64,000 nucleotides of DNA, from positions 496,001-560,000 of the forward strand of contig JAJKFH010003762.1 in NCBI GenBank assembly GCA_023333565.1, read 5' to 3'. Each line of letters opens with the position of its first letter. The stretch's first letter is position 1. This DNA is from Puffinus mauretanicus (Eukaryota > Chordata > Aves > Procellariiformes > Procellariidae). Of the stretch, positions 14,245 through 27,060 are shown one piece after another. Under the pieces are notes generated by a model, which was not told the DNA's origin, ran no database searches, and was given only the letters and a program-made list of their open reading frames with translations. The position numbers and the translations under genes are program-made.

Positions 14245-15048
14245 CTGAAAAACAAAAGTTTAAAGAATCATTATCTTAAGCACCCAGCAGATGTCTTGTC
14301 TTCTTTTTAATGTGAGGACAATACTTGTATGTTAGGAGTCGTCTTTAATTTACTTTTAATGTGTAATTGTATATTAGGAGAATGGTTCACTAACCGAGTC
14401 TCAGCATGTATCCATACTGGAAGCAACAAAACAGCTTTTAATTCACAGAACGACTTAATTTTTTATTCTAGGTGATAGACATTTTTTTCCTGCTGTCTGA
14501 AATCGGTCTGCAGTCTGCTGAAAACAACGTCACAGTTAATGTGCATTATGTTTATTCTGTGCTAAAAACACAGGGGTACAGAGCTACGATGGTACTACAT
14601 TTTCACCAAGTAAGATTTTTTCTTAAAACAAAAGTATTACATTGACTAGCCTATGCATTCTTCCTAGAAAGTTCAAATAAAGAAACATAAACTAGCTTAA
14701 GAAAAGCTACAAATTAGTTTTCTTTCTAAAAAGCCAGAACCACAAGAAGCAGAATGCTCTGGGGAAAAAAAAAATATCTAGTTGCATACTTCAAAAGTAT
14801 GAGATTATGAGTAACCCTATGGTGATATAAAGGAATATAATTAAAGCCTGACAGTATGAAAATGTAATTTACCTGGAGATATTTGAAACAGCATATATAA
14901 AAAATAGAAAGATATAGATTAGGAAAGAGAGGTGGTCCTGTCTTCTCACTCAGCCAGCCCAAGATTTACTTAGACCATTTTTTCAGCACCCTATCATTTT
15001 GCCAACTATTAATCAATTGGACTAAAGTTCCTCTGATTCAGATAGGAT

Positions 15049-15144
15049 TAAAAAAAACAAAAAACCAAAAAAAACCCCAAAGCAAAACAAAAATACCACT
15101 TTGGAAAGGTTCAACATTTTCTTGCCAAAAAAAAAAAAAAAAAA
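15049..15144. repeat. A-rich low-complexity region
   Basis: Runs of A separated by single or paired C, followed at 15127-15144 by an uninterrupted A run of about 18. This could be a decayed poly(A) tail or ordinary avian A/C low complexity. No element body is recognisable beside it. Confidence 0.7.
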
Positions 15145-16559
15145 GGTAAAGGAAATATTTGAAATTCTTGCTTTTAACTTGTTCAATCAAGATTTGCTAG
15201 AGTTTATCTGTTGAAACTGCCATAGATTCCAACATGAGCCTCCCCATGCAAATCACATTGCCAGAGGGCACCAGTGATGCTCCAGACCAGCTTAGGCTGC
15301 TACCTAGGCTTACTAACTTAAAATAATAATTTAAGAAAGATTAAGAGCAAAGGTAGCAAGAAAAGCAATTGACGGGAGTCAAAGACTCAGATTTGATAGG
15401 TAGTCTGGGGATGCAGGCTGAAACCAGGAGTCATTGATAATGAGGAATAGCAGCAGGAAACCTGCATCTGGAAAGCGTAGAAAGACAAAATTACGGGAGC
15501 AGTGAAGGGAACTCGAACTGTATCAGAAAAGAAATGGGAATAGTGCGGGTGAGGAGATTGTAAATCATTAGGAAAGAAAACGGAAAGGGGGCAGATTAAG
15601 TATGAGAATTCAGCTGACACCAAGATCAAAGCTTAAGGAATGATAACTGGATCTGAGACAAGGAATCACTGGCAGACTAAGAGGAGAATAAGATGACAGC
15701 AGATTAAGACGGACCGGCAAAAGAAGAGTAGGAGGGAGAAAAGCTTGCTCTCCCTGGAGTACACTTCTATCCTGAGCTGGAGTGGAACACATGCAGCATT
15801 GCCGAGTCTTGTTATTCCTCTTCTCACGGAAGACCTGTGAAGCAAGAATCCCTTCCCGTCCAGTGCCAGAAACTTATGGGATAATAACTACCCACTGCTA
15901 TCAGTTATTCTGTTTACTCAGGTATGAGAGATCCATGCAGTGGAATAAATACCTCAGTCTGTGTTTGCCAGTGTCATCCATATGATAAAAGTACTTTTCA
16001 GTATAGTTTGTGTGTTTGTTTTTAAATAACTTGGTACGTTGTACTTAAGGACCAAGAAAACTACATTCCCTCTATTAAAATAGTTGTCGTTATTATCGTT
16101 GCAAGATTAAACTCTTCAAAGTTAGGAAATACCAGAATATAGACACAACCTTCATCTGACATCCACCTGAAGAGGAACTGTGAAATAGACTTCAATGACA
16201 TGTTACATACTCGCTTTTTCCAGCTCATTGAATGTTTAGGGTCTTTGCTGCCCACTTTAGAAGCAGTGGTTCAATATGTTGTTTCCAACTTTTACTTCGA
16301 TATCTGGATTCAAATATATTGCTCAAGCCTCCCACAAAGACAGGATTATTAATTTCCTCAAATCTGTCTACTGCATGCATCACTACAGTTTCTAAGGGCT
16401 TTACAAATATTTATAGAATAATTTTGACTGGCTGAGTAAAAGGGATATAATTTTATCCATTCTAATGGCAGAGAATAACTTAAGGTCAAAGCATTTAAGA
16501 AACAATGCATCAAAAAAATGAGATATGGAGGATGTCATTCTGCAGAGTATGCTTTATAA

Positions 16560-16830
16560 TGCAACATCACATTCCATTTTGGAAGCACAGCTCCCACTGA
16601 GCTGAATTACATCCGTAAGTATTGAGTACTTCTGCAAAACAGTTTGCGTCTATTGCCAGGCTTCCAAAAAAGAAGAACGCACACTAACTTCTGAACTCTG
16701 ACTTGCCTAGTGTCACATAGGAACTTTGTGACAGAGGCAGGGATAGCGTCCAGTTCTCCAGAGCAATATTCAACTGCCTTAACCTCGATTGTCTTTTCTT
16801 TTCCTTCTAGGGCTGCACGAATAACAGAAT
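16560..16830 (+). mobile_element. MIR/L2-like ancient interspersed repeat relic
   Basis: The segment around 16704-16800 contains the degraded motif series GACTTGCCTAGTGTCACATAGG, TGTGACAGAGGCAGGGATAG, CCAGTTCTCCAGAG and CAACTGCCTTAAC. This order is the familiar 3' half of MIR/L2-related amniote repeats (the 'acttgcc..aggtcacac..gcagag..gggat..ccttaacc' pattern). The upstream portion is less clear. Boundaries are approximate. Confidence 0.5.
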
Positions 16831-19504
16831 TTTCAGTTTGATGACTGAAATGGAAAGAAAAAAAATAAGGGGGTGGCAGGGGAAAAAATCATTTCAGGTC
16901 AAACTGAATCAAACAAAAAAAAGTTTCAAAGTTCTACTCCCTCCCAAAAACACCAAATCTGTGTTTTAGATTAATCTGAAAGTATTTGTTTTGGTGTTAC
17001 CTAACCCTTTTAGATTCCTGTTATTATGTTTTTTTGAAACAAAAATACTTGGCATTCTCTAAAATTCTCCCCCATTTTTGCGGATAAAAGTGTTTGCCAA
17101 AACAATTCAAATTTGAAACAGTCTTAACTCCCTTAAACCTCCATTTTCAGTAAATGTGCTGCTAAATCAAAATTGCTGTCTAACACTAATGCAGTCTCCT
17201 GATACTTTCAGTGCAATCTCTCAATTTTAAAAACAAATTTAGCGGTCTACTAACAACAGCCTTCTCCATTAAATGCTACAAATAGCTTAGTTGAGCGCGA
17301 AGTAGGCATCTCTCAGAAAACCCAACATGTGATTGTATAGGAGCAATGTGGAAATATTTTGGAAAAATTTTATTTACAGATGCTATCTCCCCTTCTGTAC
17401 ACTGCTTATGAGTGAACAGTCTTCCCTAGCACTGATGCAAAAGGCGATTGGAGATATTTGCACCTAGATGACTTACATGGAGTTGGTCCTTCAGAACTGT
17501 TTCTGACAAGATAACATGTAAAAAGCCCCTAGTTAAAGGAAAACAATTATTCAGTGAGTAAAACAAAGCAAAAACGCTGAACACGTTAACACTAACCCTG
17601 CTTTTGATGTACCAAGGAGGGAGATGAGTGTCAATGAGTTAGTGCTTCCACGTACCTCTGGCTGTCAACATGGTAGTGAAGCAAAGGCAGAGGCAAAAGC
17701 ACTCCTTTCCTAGAGAAATGCGGCCGGTTGGCCTTGCCTTAAAATAAGGCTTCCCAAAATAACAACCCGACTCAGGAATTTTGCATCCAAGGCCAGGTAA
17801 CAGAAGCCTGATCCAGTTTAGAAAACCAGCCTTGTCGAGTTCTTAAGCAGAAGTACTGCTGATCGCGAACTACCCCCAGGATGTAGGTGCCTGTCTGGAT
17901 CTCCTGCCTGTAGGAGCAGGTCTGGATCTCCAGTGCAGATGCACTGGTAACTCCAGAGCGCTGCGGTTTTCATGCTGTTTCAGAACGGAGAGAACCGCCT
18001 CAACCCAAACTCGCACAATGTGCTGACTCAGATAAAGTACGAAGCCTACACAGGCCGAACTGTAAAGCAAAATCTTTTTTGGCATGAATCTCTGACAATG
18101 GGAAAGTAAAGACTGCGTTGAAATATGCTGACCTGAAAAGTCTGAATTCAAGTTGTACTCACATCTCTCATCTTAGCATTTTCTACCTTGGGAATATTTA
18201 AATTTCTAGTCTCTACAACGTTCCCTCAACATCATTTTTTGTGCAACTACAGCATGAAGTCAAATCTACGTCTGTCTTGCTTTCTTATCAAACACTATAA
18301 TTGTGTTTTTTAAAGTTATATTGTGTACTGTTTATAGAGAAGAACCATCCCAAATGGGAATGGAAGAGGAACCAGGACATCTTAAAACATGCAATGAATT
18401 TTATCCACATCCATCCTATTCCTTCAAAAAAAAAGCAGTAGGCACAAACTTCTGAAAACTGTACGCAGGGAGATTAATCTCTGTTTCACAGAGAATTGCA
18501 ATTACTTTTTGCAAATGATCTAGGAAGAAAAAAATCTAGGTTGAAGTCAAGTAATGGACAGCAGAAGCATATAAGAACCTGTTCCAGATTTTGTTTTACT
18601 TTTGGGCAGCCAAATCCTACACTGCCTAAGGATCAAAATGCACATTTGAGGTTTTAGCCTAGCTTTACATATACATACACAATACATTCCTCCTCCTCCC
18701 CCCACCCCAGTTTATATTTATAATTTAGAAATGTTAAGACCTCTGTGGAACAACTTTAAAGGGACACTCACTACTCAGAGGATTTATCATCTAATTTAAT
18801 TTTTGATTTAATAAAAATAAAAATACTATAGTGCAGGGTTAAAAGTAAATATTGTCTTCATTAGAAGGACTGGGCTATTATTTGGCTTTAGAATGTACAC
18901 ATATCCCACTGATCACAATAAAATAAGTTTTCAAATGTTAAAGTAACTTTTCACACAAGATGTAAAATCAGGTGTTTTCCAAGTATAAACAAGTATCTTA
19001 CCAGCACTGTATTAGAAAGGTGGGAAAAAGGGGTTGTTGAAGAAATGAGATTCAGGTATGTTCCTGAGTGTTGGCCTCCAAATTAACACCCCCTCGTTAT
19101 TTCTCATCTTCACTACAATTATCACGTTGCTTTGATTTTCTGCTTTGTTTCGTTTTCAGAGAAATGTTCCTACTCTTTTTTATAAGTGCTGGTTGTGTCC
19201 TCCTCAATAATCTCAGGTTCCCTGGTCCACTGCAGTTCCCTCAAACCACAGCTAAGACAGGTCATTTAACATCACCAACCCTTTTCAAATTTACTTGGCA
19301 CGATACAGGCCTTGCAGGATTTATGCTTCATAGATTACATTGTCTATTTATTTTTTTTAATCTCAAAAGGTCATTTCAATATTTTCCTTCAAGTGATAAT
19401 TATTACGTTGATTCCTTCATGATCTGTATTTATTGCCTCGCATATGATACTTTACGGAGTGCTTTCAAAATGTAATTAGCAAAGCATTAAAAAAATAATA
19501 TATT

Positions 19505-19800
19505 AGTTAAAACACAGAAATGTAGGAAGTGTCATACTGGATCAGGAGGTAGTCTGCCAAAATCAGAACTGGAATATTCTGATGATAGTAAATAATCATA
19601 AATACAAGAAATTACCCTTTTGCAACCAAAATGCAAATTTTTATACAACATTTAGTGTAACAGATGAGCTTTTCCCCCCCCCACATATTTAAGCAGGTGA
19701 TCAGCTGCTCCCAAAATGCTTAGCTTCAATTAGAGACTGGTTTTTGTTCACACACTAAAACAGGATTTCTCTTTTCCTGTGACCAAGAAAGCTATCCCAG
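19505..19800. mobile_element. Ancient CR1-like repeat relic (weak)
   Basis: The start resembles the sauropsid repeat motif 'gccatactggatcagacc..tctgcc' (here TGTCATACTGGATCAGGAGG), and the later TCAGCTGCTCCCAAAATG also fits that family. Much of the rest is too diverged to follow. Orientation is not assigned. Confidence 0.35.
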
Positions 19801-21158
19801 AGCAATCTGGAATGAAAAATACCATGCCCAGTCCTGTATTAGATGATGATGAATAAACGATAAAAGTACAAGTTTAATGCCTATTTTGGAAGGGAAAGAT
19901 TTGTGTCTCACCTACAAAATGCAGCAGATTCATTATAATAAAAGTAAATGCACCCAATTCTCTATAAGGAGAAATTATTCTGCTATGCATTTTAGTTGTA
20001 TATTGAACTAAAACCTGACACACAACTGTGGGAGTCAGGCCACCATGGGAACATCTAATGGTGAGAATATAGAGCGAAACAGCATACGCAAGTAATAATG
20101 GCAGCATGGTCATCGAAAACACATATTTGAGATGGTGATTGTGAGGACTGGCGTTAGAAATCTGACACCAGCAAGAAAGCAGCAACAACAACAAAGCCTT
20201 TGTAGTAATTCAGAACAAATGTGCCCATTTCCTTCCAGAACATCTCAAAAACTGGGGCGGTGGAGGGGGGAGGGACAGGACACCAGCAGGAAGAGGCAGA
20301 AAGGCATGCTATAAACAGACAGAAACTTTTGTTTGCTCAAAATACAGTGTTATTCAGGAAATAATTCCAGTAGTCTCACAAAATAGGAAAGAATCATCAT
20401 GAGTTCCTTGAATGATTTGTGAATAATCAAAAGACAAGACATTCAAAAGAAGAAATAATTTGTTCTGCAGTCTTTCCTTGTTCTTTTTATGAGTAAGAAT
20501 TACTACAGGAGGAAAAGACCAGCTGCCTTTTCTGCACATTTGTTGCTGATGCTGTCTTATTCCACTGGCATGCAAACACTATGATACATTAACTGAACAA
20601 GCACCCAGTGCACATCAGAATATAAGACCACGTTCTCCATATGAAAAAAAGCAAGGCAGTACATACTGCTATTTCTGGACTGAGGACAGACTTGCCCATC
20701 CCATATTAATTCTGTGCTTTTGTGGCACAAGGTGGGCAATATAACTACTACGCTAAGGATACGCAAAGTATAGCTAGAGGTTACTGTTATCCTGTAGACT
20801 GTTAAATGTAACTTAAGTTAGGTTTCAAGAAAAACTGACAGAACTACCTCTAAGGCTGGTTTCAATTGGCAGATGGTATTCAATACTAGCAGAGCAGTAT
20901 ATTCAAGGAAACGTGCAATTAGAACACACACCCCCCAATTTTCCAATTTTTTTTGGCTGCTGTGTAACCATGTACCATGTTAACTGTGAAAAAGTCATGG
21001 AATGCATGAAAAAAATTTAGAAGAGGATATAGGGAAATACGATGATTACAAATATTTCATTTTTGTGTGTTTTATTTCTGCTGAATATGCCACTATTTAA
21101 TAACAATCAATCTAGTTAAGTCTTAATTGCTCCAGGAAAGGAGAGGCTACTTTCATAC

Positions 21159-21289
21159 CTGTATGCTTCCCAAGCTCTGCAAGAGTGTCCTGGTACATGC
21201 TCAACATCTGATCACAGTGAGCAATAACACTTTTGCGCATATTGTCCCAGTGAGGAGCAAGTTCTCCCAAGTCCTTCAGTTCCTGATTC
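21159..21289 (-). CDS. INPP4B: INPP4B exon: [20 protein letters not shown] block
   Basis: A 131-nt exon, acceptor TTTTGATACAG and donor GTATGA. After the split Arg codon it encodes 43 residues, starting [20 protein letters not shown], then a [20 protein letters not shown] helix and KHT. This follows human [20 protein letters not shown] closely; the second half is likely alpha-helical, with regular hydrophobic spacing. The last base (G) combines with GT of the next exon to give Gly. The upstream intron is the longest here (10.9 kb). Confidence 0.96.
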
Positions 21290-24289
21290 CTGTATCAAAA
21301 GGCAAAAAGAGAAGGCACTCATTAATCCATTCACATTCATCCAAATTAAGCCAATTAAGCCAAAACCAGTTTGTTAAAAAACATCAAAAGGACTTCCTAA
21401 TTGAAATAAAATCTGTTTTCATGACGCTTGTAAAATCTGCTGATTTCAGCTCTGTTGTTCAGCCACATAATAAAGAACGTCAAATCGGTGAACGATCCAG
21501 TAATTTGTGTTCAAAACTCATCTGGTACAAATGGAATAGCCTGCAAACTGAAATATTATTTCTTCCCCGGAGGTAAGAAGGCTTCCAGGCTCCAGAGAGC
21601 TGTGTTCACAGCAAGTAACTTTTCCTGAAGAAATACTAAGCACTATTGTAAAGAGTACAAAGTTTGCTCCTTTTCCAATGCTTGCAGCATAGCTGTTTTG
21701 ATACACTCTATTCTTTGGATACTTTCATACATATCATAAACACAGTTCTAGCAGCCTACAAATGTCAGTTTAAACAACACACCAGCCCTCACCACATTTC
21801 TTTAGTGTTGAAAACAAAACAAAACACACAAACAAAAAAAAAAAAACCCACCACCAGTCCCCTAAAACTTTATCTTCAGCGTTACAGCTGTGTTCATCAG
21901 GACAAAACAGCAGTGTTATGGCAACCAAACATGTCACTGAAAATCCAAAAGGAAATCCTTTAGCAAATTATCAGTTTTCCTGTACACTCTTGAGAGCTGA
22001 CCTGAGTGAAATAGAGATCATTTTAATTTCCTACACAAACAAGCATGGTTACAGTACACCGGGCTTTCTGTTTGTTTTCCCCAATTGCAAAGGAAGTTCA
22101 TTCTATATCTATGCAAGAACCACTTTGGGGGACCTGCTTTTAAAGAAACTGAAAACGAAAGGTCTCGAGTCTTCAAACACTTGGGACTGCTCAGGAGAAA
22201 ACTTGTGCAACACGACCAACTAGTTTTCCTCATCTTCCTCAAAGTATCAAGCCGACTGTTTCACTGCAGTTCTTGGAAGTCTCAAAAAAGACTTCCAGAG
22301 GACAGCTCTTGCATATAGGAAAATTACTGAAGGAAAAGGAAAAACAGGGGGAGAGAGGGCAGAAAGGGGGAGAAGACGACCAGTGAGACTGCAGCACAGG
22401 AAGACAGAGCTACAGTTACCGCAACAGTTCTGACCACTAGCCAAAAAGTCTTAAAATTATTTCTTAGACAGAAAAGCCTCACAGTGATACACTGATGTTT
22501 TCCCCATCATTATTAGCTTTGCATTAGAGCGAATAGCACTAGAATAAGCTATATAGGCATAATTCTGCTCCTGGTTAATACAACAACCAAAATCAAACAG
22601 ATTGCACTGGAAGCAGAATTAAGGCGCTTTGTTTATACATGTCCCTGAAAGTATCAAAATGGAAACAAAGATTACAATACATGAACTCGTTGGGAGTTTA
22701 CTAATGACATATGATTACTTTTTTCCGTTTCATTCAACCTGAAGAACAGAAGTAAATGAAACAGTTCAACTTTCCTCCATCGACAGAAACGGGCAATGCT
22801 GTAGCATAAAAGTCATCAGCAGTAAGAAGACAAATCCACCATTTTCAACCACCATTTTCCTTGCAAGTTTTCAGCAGCTCAAAATGAGACATCCCATTAA
22901 ATGAAAACCCAGGGCTTCCTCCTAAGAAAAGCTCGTAAGATTTGGCAGGGTATACAATTGTATTTCTTTGCAGTGAGGATATTTTGCCCTTACTATTTGT
23001 TGCCTTATTTAATAGTTTTAGGAACAATGTTTGGACCTGGCTGAGCTCCACAACTTTTCTGCTCCTCCTATACAGGAATATAGTATTCTGCAGAGATTGG
23101 AGAAGTACTAGACAGTGAGAGGCGGGTACATCAATATGCCACATTCAGAGCCCTCTATCCCACGGGAAACCCACTGCTGGGGCTCTGCGCCCTGCCTCTG
23201 TCTAAGCCCACTCCTGGAGTTGGTCCCATGCTGAAGCCAAGCAACAACAGGAGTAGAAACCCCTTATCTCAGACTAAAATATCCAACCAAAAACCAAAAC
23301 TGGTTTAACCGGTTGACTATAAGTTAACTCCATTGACACCAACAGCAACGGGAAGGGAAAGCTCAAATCCCACCATATTAACTTTAACACGTTTTCAAGG
23401 AATGTCAAATCCTGCTCTTATCATTGTTGACAAGGCTTGTATTTGTTTCATCTCAGAAACACATACACATCACTGAAGTCAAAATACAGCCACTAGTATG
23501 TCATAAAAAGACAGATCTTATCAGCAATGTTTTAATAAAGTAAGCGTGCAGTTTTAAAGTAATCTAGAGTACACATAGCATGGAAACTTTAAATACTACC
23601 TTTTCTAAATTTATTTTCATTTAAAAATACGGTAAAATCAAAACCATGAGATAACAGGATTATATGGCATAGACGCTATTCCTCCAAAAATAGCCTTCTT
23701 GCACATTTTATATCTTTTTTTCAAATGCAAATATATAAGACATAGGATTTAGATACTATTTGTGTCTTGTGATTTCTTACTATTTGTCACTGCTCTTGTT
23801 GACTCAGTACAACTCTGAGTTATGGCTGAAAAAAGAATTATCTTTCCTATATCTAAGTTCCATCAACAATATTGCATAGTACCAAGCTTTATTATCATTA
23901 TCTTAAAGGGTCCCTCCCAAAAGTAAACAAACAGATTGAAGCAACATAATATTTTTCAAATTTGGAAGTTTATAGTTCGTACTAATACCCACACAATAAC
24001 AATCTTCAAAATATTTTGAATTTGTTTGAATAATACTATAATATTTATAACCAGAACTTATTTCATTGAATAACTTTAAAAACACACTTCAACCAGTAAT
24101 AGCGTCGAACAACAATTGTGCTATAAAAGAAAATTAATATTTATAATATATATTGGTTCTACAGAGGGCAAATCAGTTCACCTTTTCAATGCAGCCATGG
24201 AATTTTGAACAGCTTGTCAACAGAGCAGTAAACTCAGAGCAAACTCAACATTGTTGAAATAGAGCTATTCATCATCCTCTTCCTCCACT

Positions 24290-24830
24290 CCAAATCCCCT
24301 CTCAAAGTCTTTTCCAGGTAATTGCACTCATCACCATGACAGATCCTGTGCTGAGCATCAACTTCAACCCTTCTTATAGAATCAAATCCAAGCTTTGTCT
24401 ACATCTTGCTGTTCAGCTCCTCAAACTGTCTCCTGGATAGTCTTTTCTGTCAATGCACATCGGAAACTCCCACCCAGGAGCGTGTCTCAACTTTCATTCT
24501 CTCCTGCCTTGATTACTTCAATATCTTCCTTGGTGGCCTCGACATAATCTTGCACCATTTGTATCTAACCAGAACGTGGATGTAAACAGTCTGTCCCATT
24601 CCCCCTTCTCCACTTCAAACATTAGCTAAATAGCTTATTTTTAAGTCTTTCTCAGGTACTTTCTGTTTTTCACATCCATTCTTTGCTTTAGTAGACTAAT
24701 TGTGCCAGCTTTCACTGAGCACTTCTCATTATGGTTGGAAGCAGTTCCCCATTAAAAAAATGAAAATCTACTTGTTATTCTTTCTTCAAAACTCTTTTCT
24801 GCCATTATGGCAGAAAAATTCAATATTGGA
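24290..24830 (+). mobile_element. L2-like ancient LINE fragment
   Basis: The plus strand carries diverged L2-type ORF landmarks in the expected order: TCTCTCCTGCCTTGATTACTTC then TTCCTTGGTGGCCTC (compare 'ctctcc..ctgga..tactgcaa..ctcctcactggcctc'), then CATTCCCCCTTCTCCAC, and finally a GCAGTTCCCCATTAAAAA motif (compare 'cagtggctccccatt'). Stops in all frames show it is long dead. The family call is from memory and the ends are approximate. Confidence 0.5.
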
Positions 24831-26954
24831 TTCTATCTGCTGAAAGCACTATATACCACACTGATCGTTAGTATGAAGATTAATGATCGTTGGTGCTAAC
24901 ACAACACAATTTTGAAGAGATGAAAAATTCTAAGAATAAGTTACAAGACTCCTCAGGATCCCACAGCACTATCAGAAACGTCATGAACCTTCATTTCAGG
25001 CTCCTACTTAAAAACCAACAACCTCTTTTACTCGGAATGACTTACTGATTTACATAGCTACAATGCGTGGGCACTTTGCCCTTTAGGGGACTTCAGCTTC
25101 ACCCAGCCTTCCCCAGCTGATGGAAAGTACAGTCATCGCGCAAGCTGTTACGCTGATACGCAGGATGCTTTGGGAGGATCTCTGCCTGGACTGAAATATC
25201 TGTGCTCTATGGACAACTACATCAGGGCAACCAGAGATCCGTAAACACTACACGACTGGATACATTGCTGAGATTACTAGCAATTAAATACTGTTGCCAT
25301 TAGACTCCAAGTAAAATTACACGCAATTTTTTTGTTCCAAGAAAACGTTTAATGAAGTCCATTATCAAATGATCGTTGAGCACCCAAGGCTTAGATTAAT
25401 ATTCTGGCTTTTGATTTATCAACTCATGCTTTTGGTTTTTTTTACTTTTAAGAACACCTTAGGTGCATGATTAAATAAACTACTAAAAGTACCTGGAAGA
25501 GGCACAAAGAATTTCCTGTATTATTCATGCTGGTAATTTCTACTTAAACAGTCTCTGCTTTGCGCCATGCACTCTAATGACCATAGCAACAGAAAAAGTC
25601 TCTTTCTCATCACTTGGATAGGAGGATATAGGAACAGCTTAGAAGTCTAAAGGAAACATATTCAATACTGAAAATGCAAAATACTGAATTCTGTAAGGCG
25701 TACTTTGAACGAGTGGTATGCATCATGTTCAAAAATTATTTGAAGAAAGTCCTAGTGCTGAAATCATGTTCCCAATGGACTTGTTTTTGCAAAACTACCA
25801 CTAGCTTCAACAGTCCAGACACCATTGTGGAAAGCACAGTGAAAACCTCTTGTCAGTGACAATAAAATCAAAATAAAGCAAAAAAAAAAAAGCAGCGAGA
25901 TATTAAGATGAGCAAGATGAGTCAGAAGCGGGCATTCCCTCAAAGAACTTTTGTGGATCTGATTATCCTGTCTCAGAAAAAGGAACAACAGGAATGGCCA
26001 TTTGCATCATTAAGGACACAGCACAAATCTTCGCATATTGAAAGATGAAGTTGAAAAGATCGATCTATTTATATAAAGAAGAGATAATTAAGAGGACATA
26101 TGATAAAAGCACATAAACCACAAATGCTGTGTGAAGACAAAGTAGTAACTTTAGATTCATTCAGCTTCAAAAATCCAGTGATGCAATTCCCAGTGAAGCA
26201 AACATGACAAATTCAAAACCAAAAAAAGGAAGTGCTTTTTGCCTCCACCAAGAGAAATTAGCTTCTGAAATCCACTTTCACAAAACATCAGAAGCAAAGT
26301 GCTTAGCAGGATTCAAAACAAGACAAGACATTTCTGCAGATTACATTTGAAAAAGTTTTATAATATTATAAAGGCGACGAAGTTCTGAATATTTATCAAA
26401 GAGCTTTGGAGTAAATATAAACCATAAGCTTTGGGGCATGACTCAATCACTCATAAGGAAGCTTCTAAGCTTCCTTCTAAGGAAAGGAGCACAGGAATTA
26501 TTTTTCCTAACAAATTTTACTTTAAAGTGTATACCTTTATGGATAACCATTTAATCTTTTTTTGTAGAATAGAAGCAGATAAAATTACTCTCATTTTTCT
26601 TTACCACAAGTTATGGTCCTGTAATATACAGGCAATAAAGACATCAAAACAACATAACAGTCTCTCCAGAAGTAAAAGGACCATAGCCTTTTTACTATAT
26701 TGTTCCTAGAACAGACAAATAACTACTAAAGAGGATTTAATCCCTTCTGGGGAAGCTACCTCAAAAATGAATAAAAGGATATTTTTCTTTCTTTCCTAAT
26801 AGTTTTCATTTAGAACCTCTTGAAAACAGTTGCCACTTTTCTCTTCTTAGAGAATTTCCCAAAACTATTTCAGGTTCTGGTAAGCCCAACCTGACAGGTA
26901 ACTAAAAACTAAAATGTAGGTTGTGCCTACTTTTTGTACTCCTTAAACATTTGT

Positions 26955-27060
26955 TAAAAACAAAAAAACCACCAAACCAAACCAAACCCAAAAAACCCCA
27001 CAAAACAAAACAAAACAAAACCCCACACCAAACAAAACTAACCAACCAAACCACCAAACA
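26955..27060. repeat. A/C-rich (CAAAA/CCAAA) low-complexity tract
   Basis: About 106 nt made only of A and C apart from a few T: irregular CAAAA, CCAAA and CCAACC units. In the INPP4B pre-mRNA (minus strand) it is a U/G-rich tract. It is approximately complementary to the G/T-rich tract at 34281-34398. Confidence 0.85.

Larger units (their letters stand above)
14245..21158 (-). other. INPP4B intron (6914 nt)
   Basis: The intron between the 21.2- and 14.1-kb exons. It includes A-rich low-complexity sequence at 15049-15144, a purine-rich block at about 15370-15760, and two old repeat relics listed separately. A short stretch at 15220-15300 contains the octamer-like ATGCAAAT; no function can be assigned. 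Confidence 0.7.
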
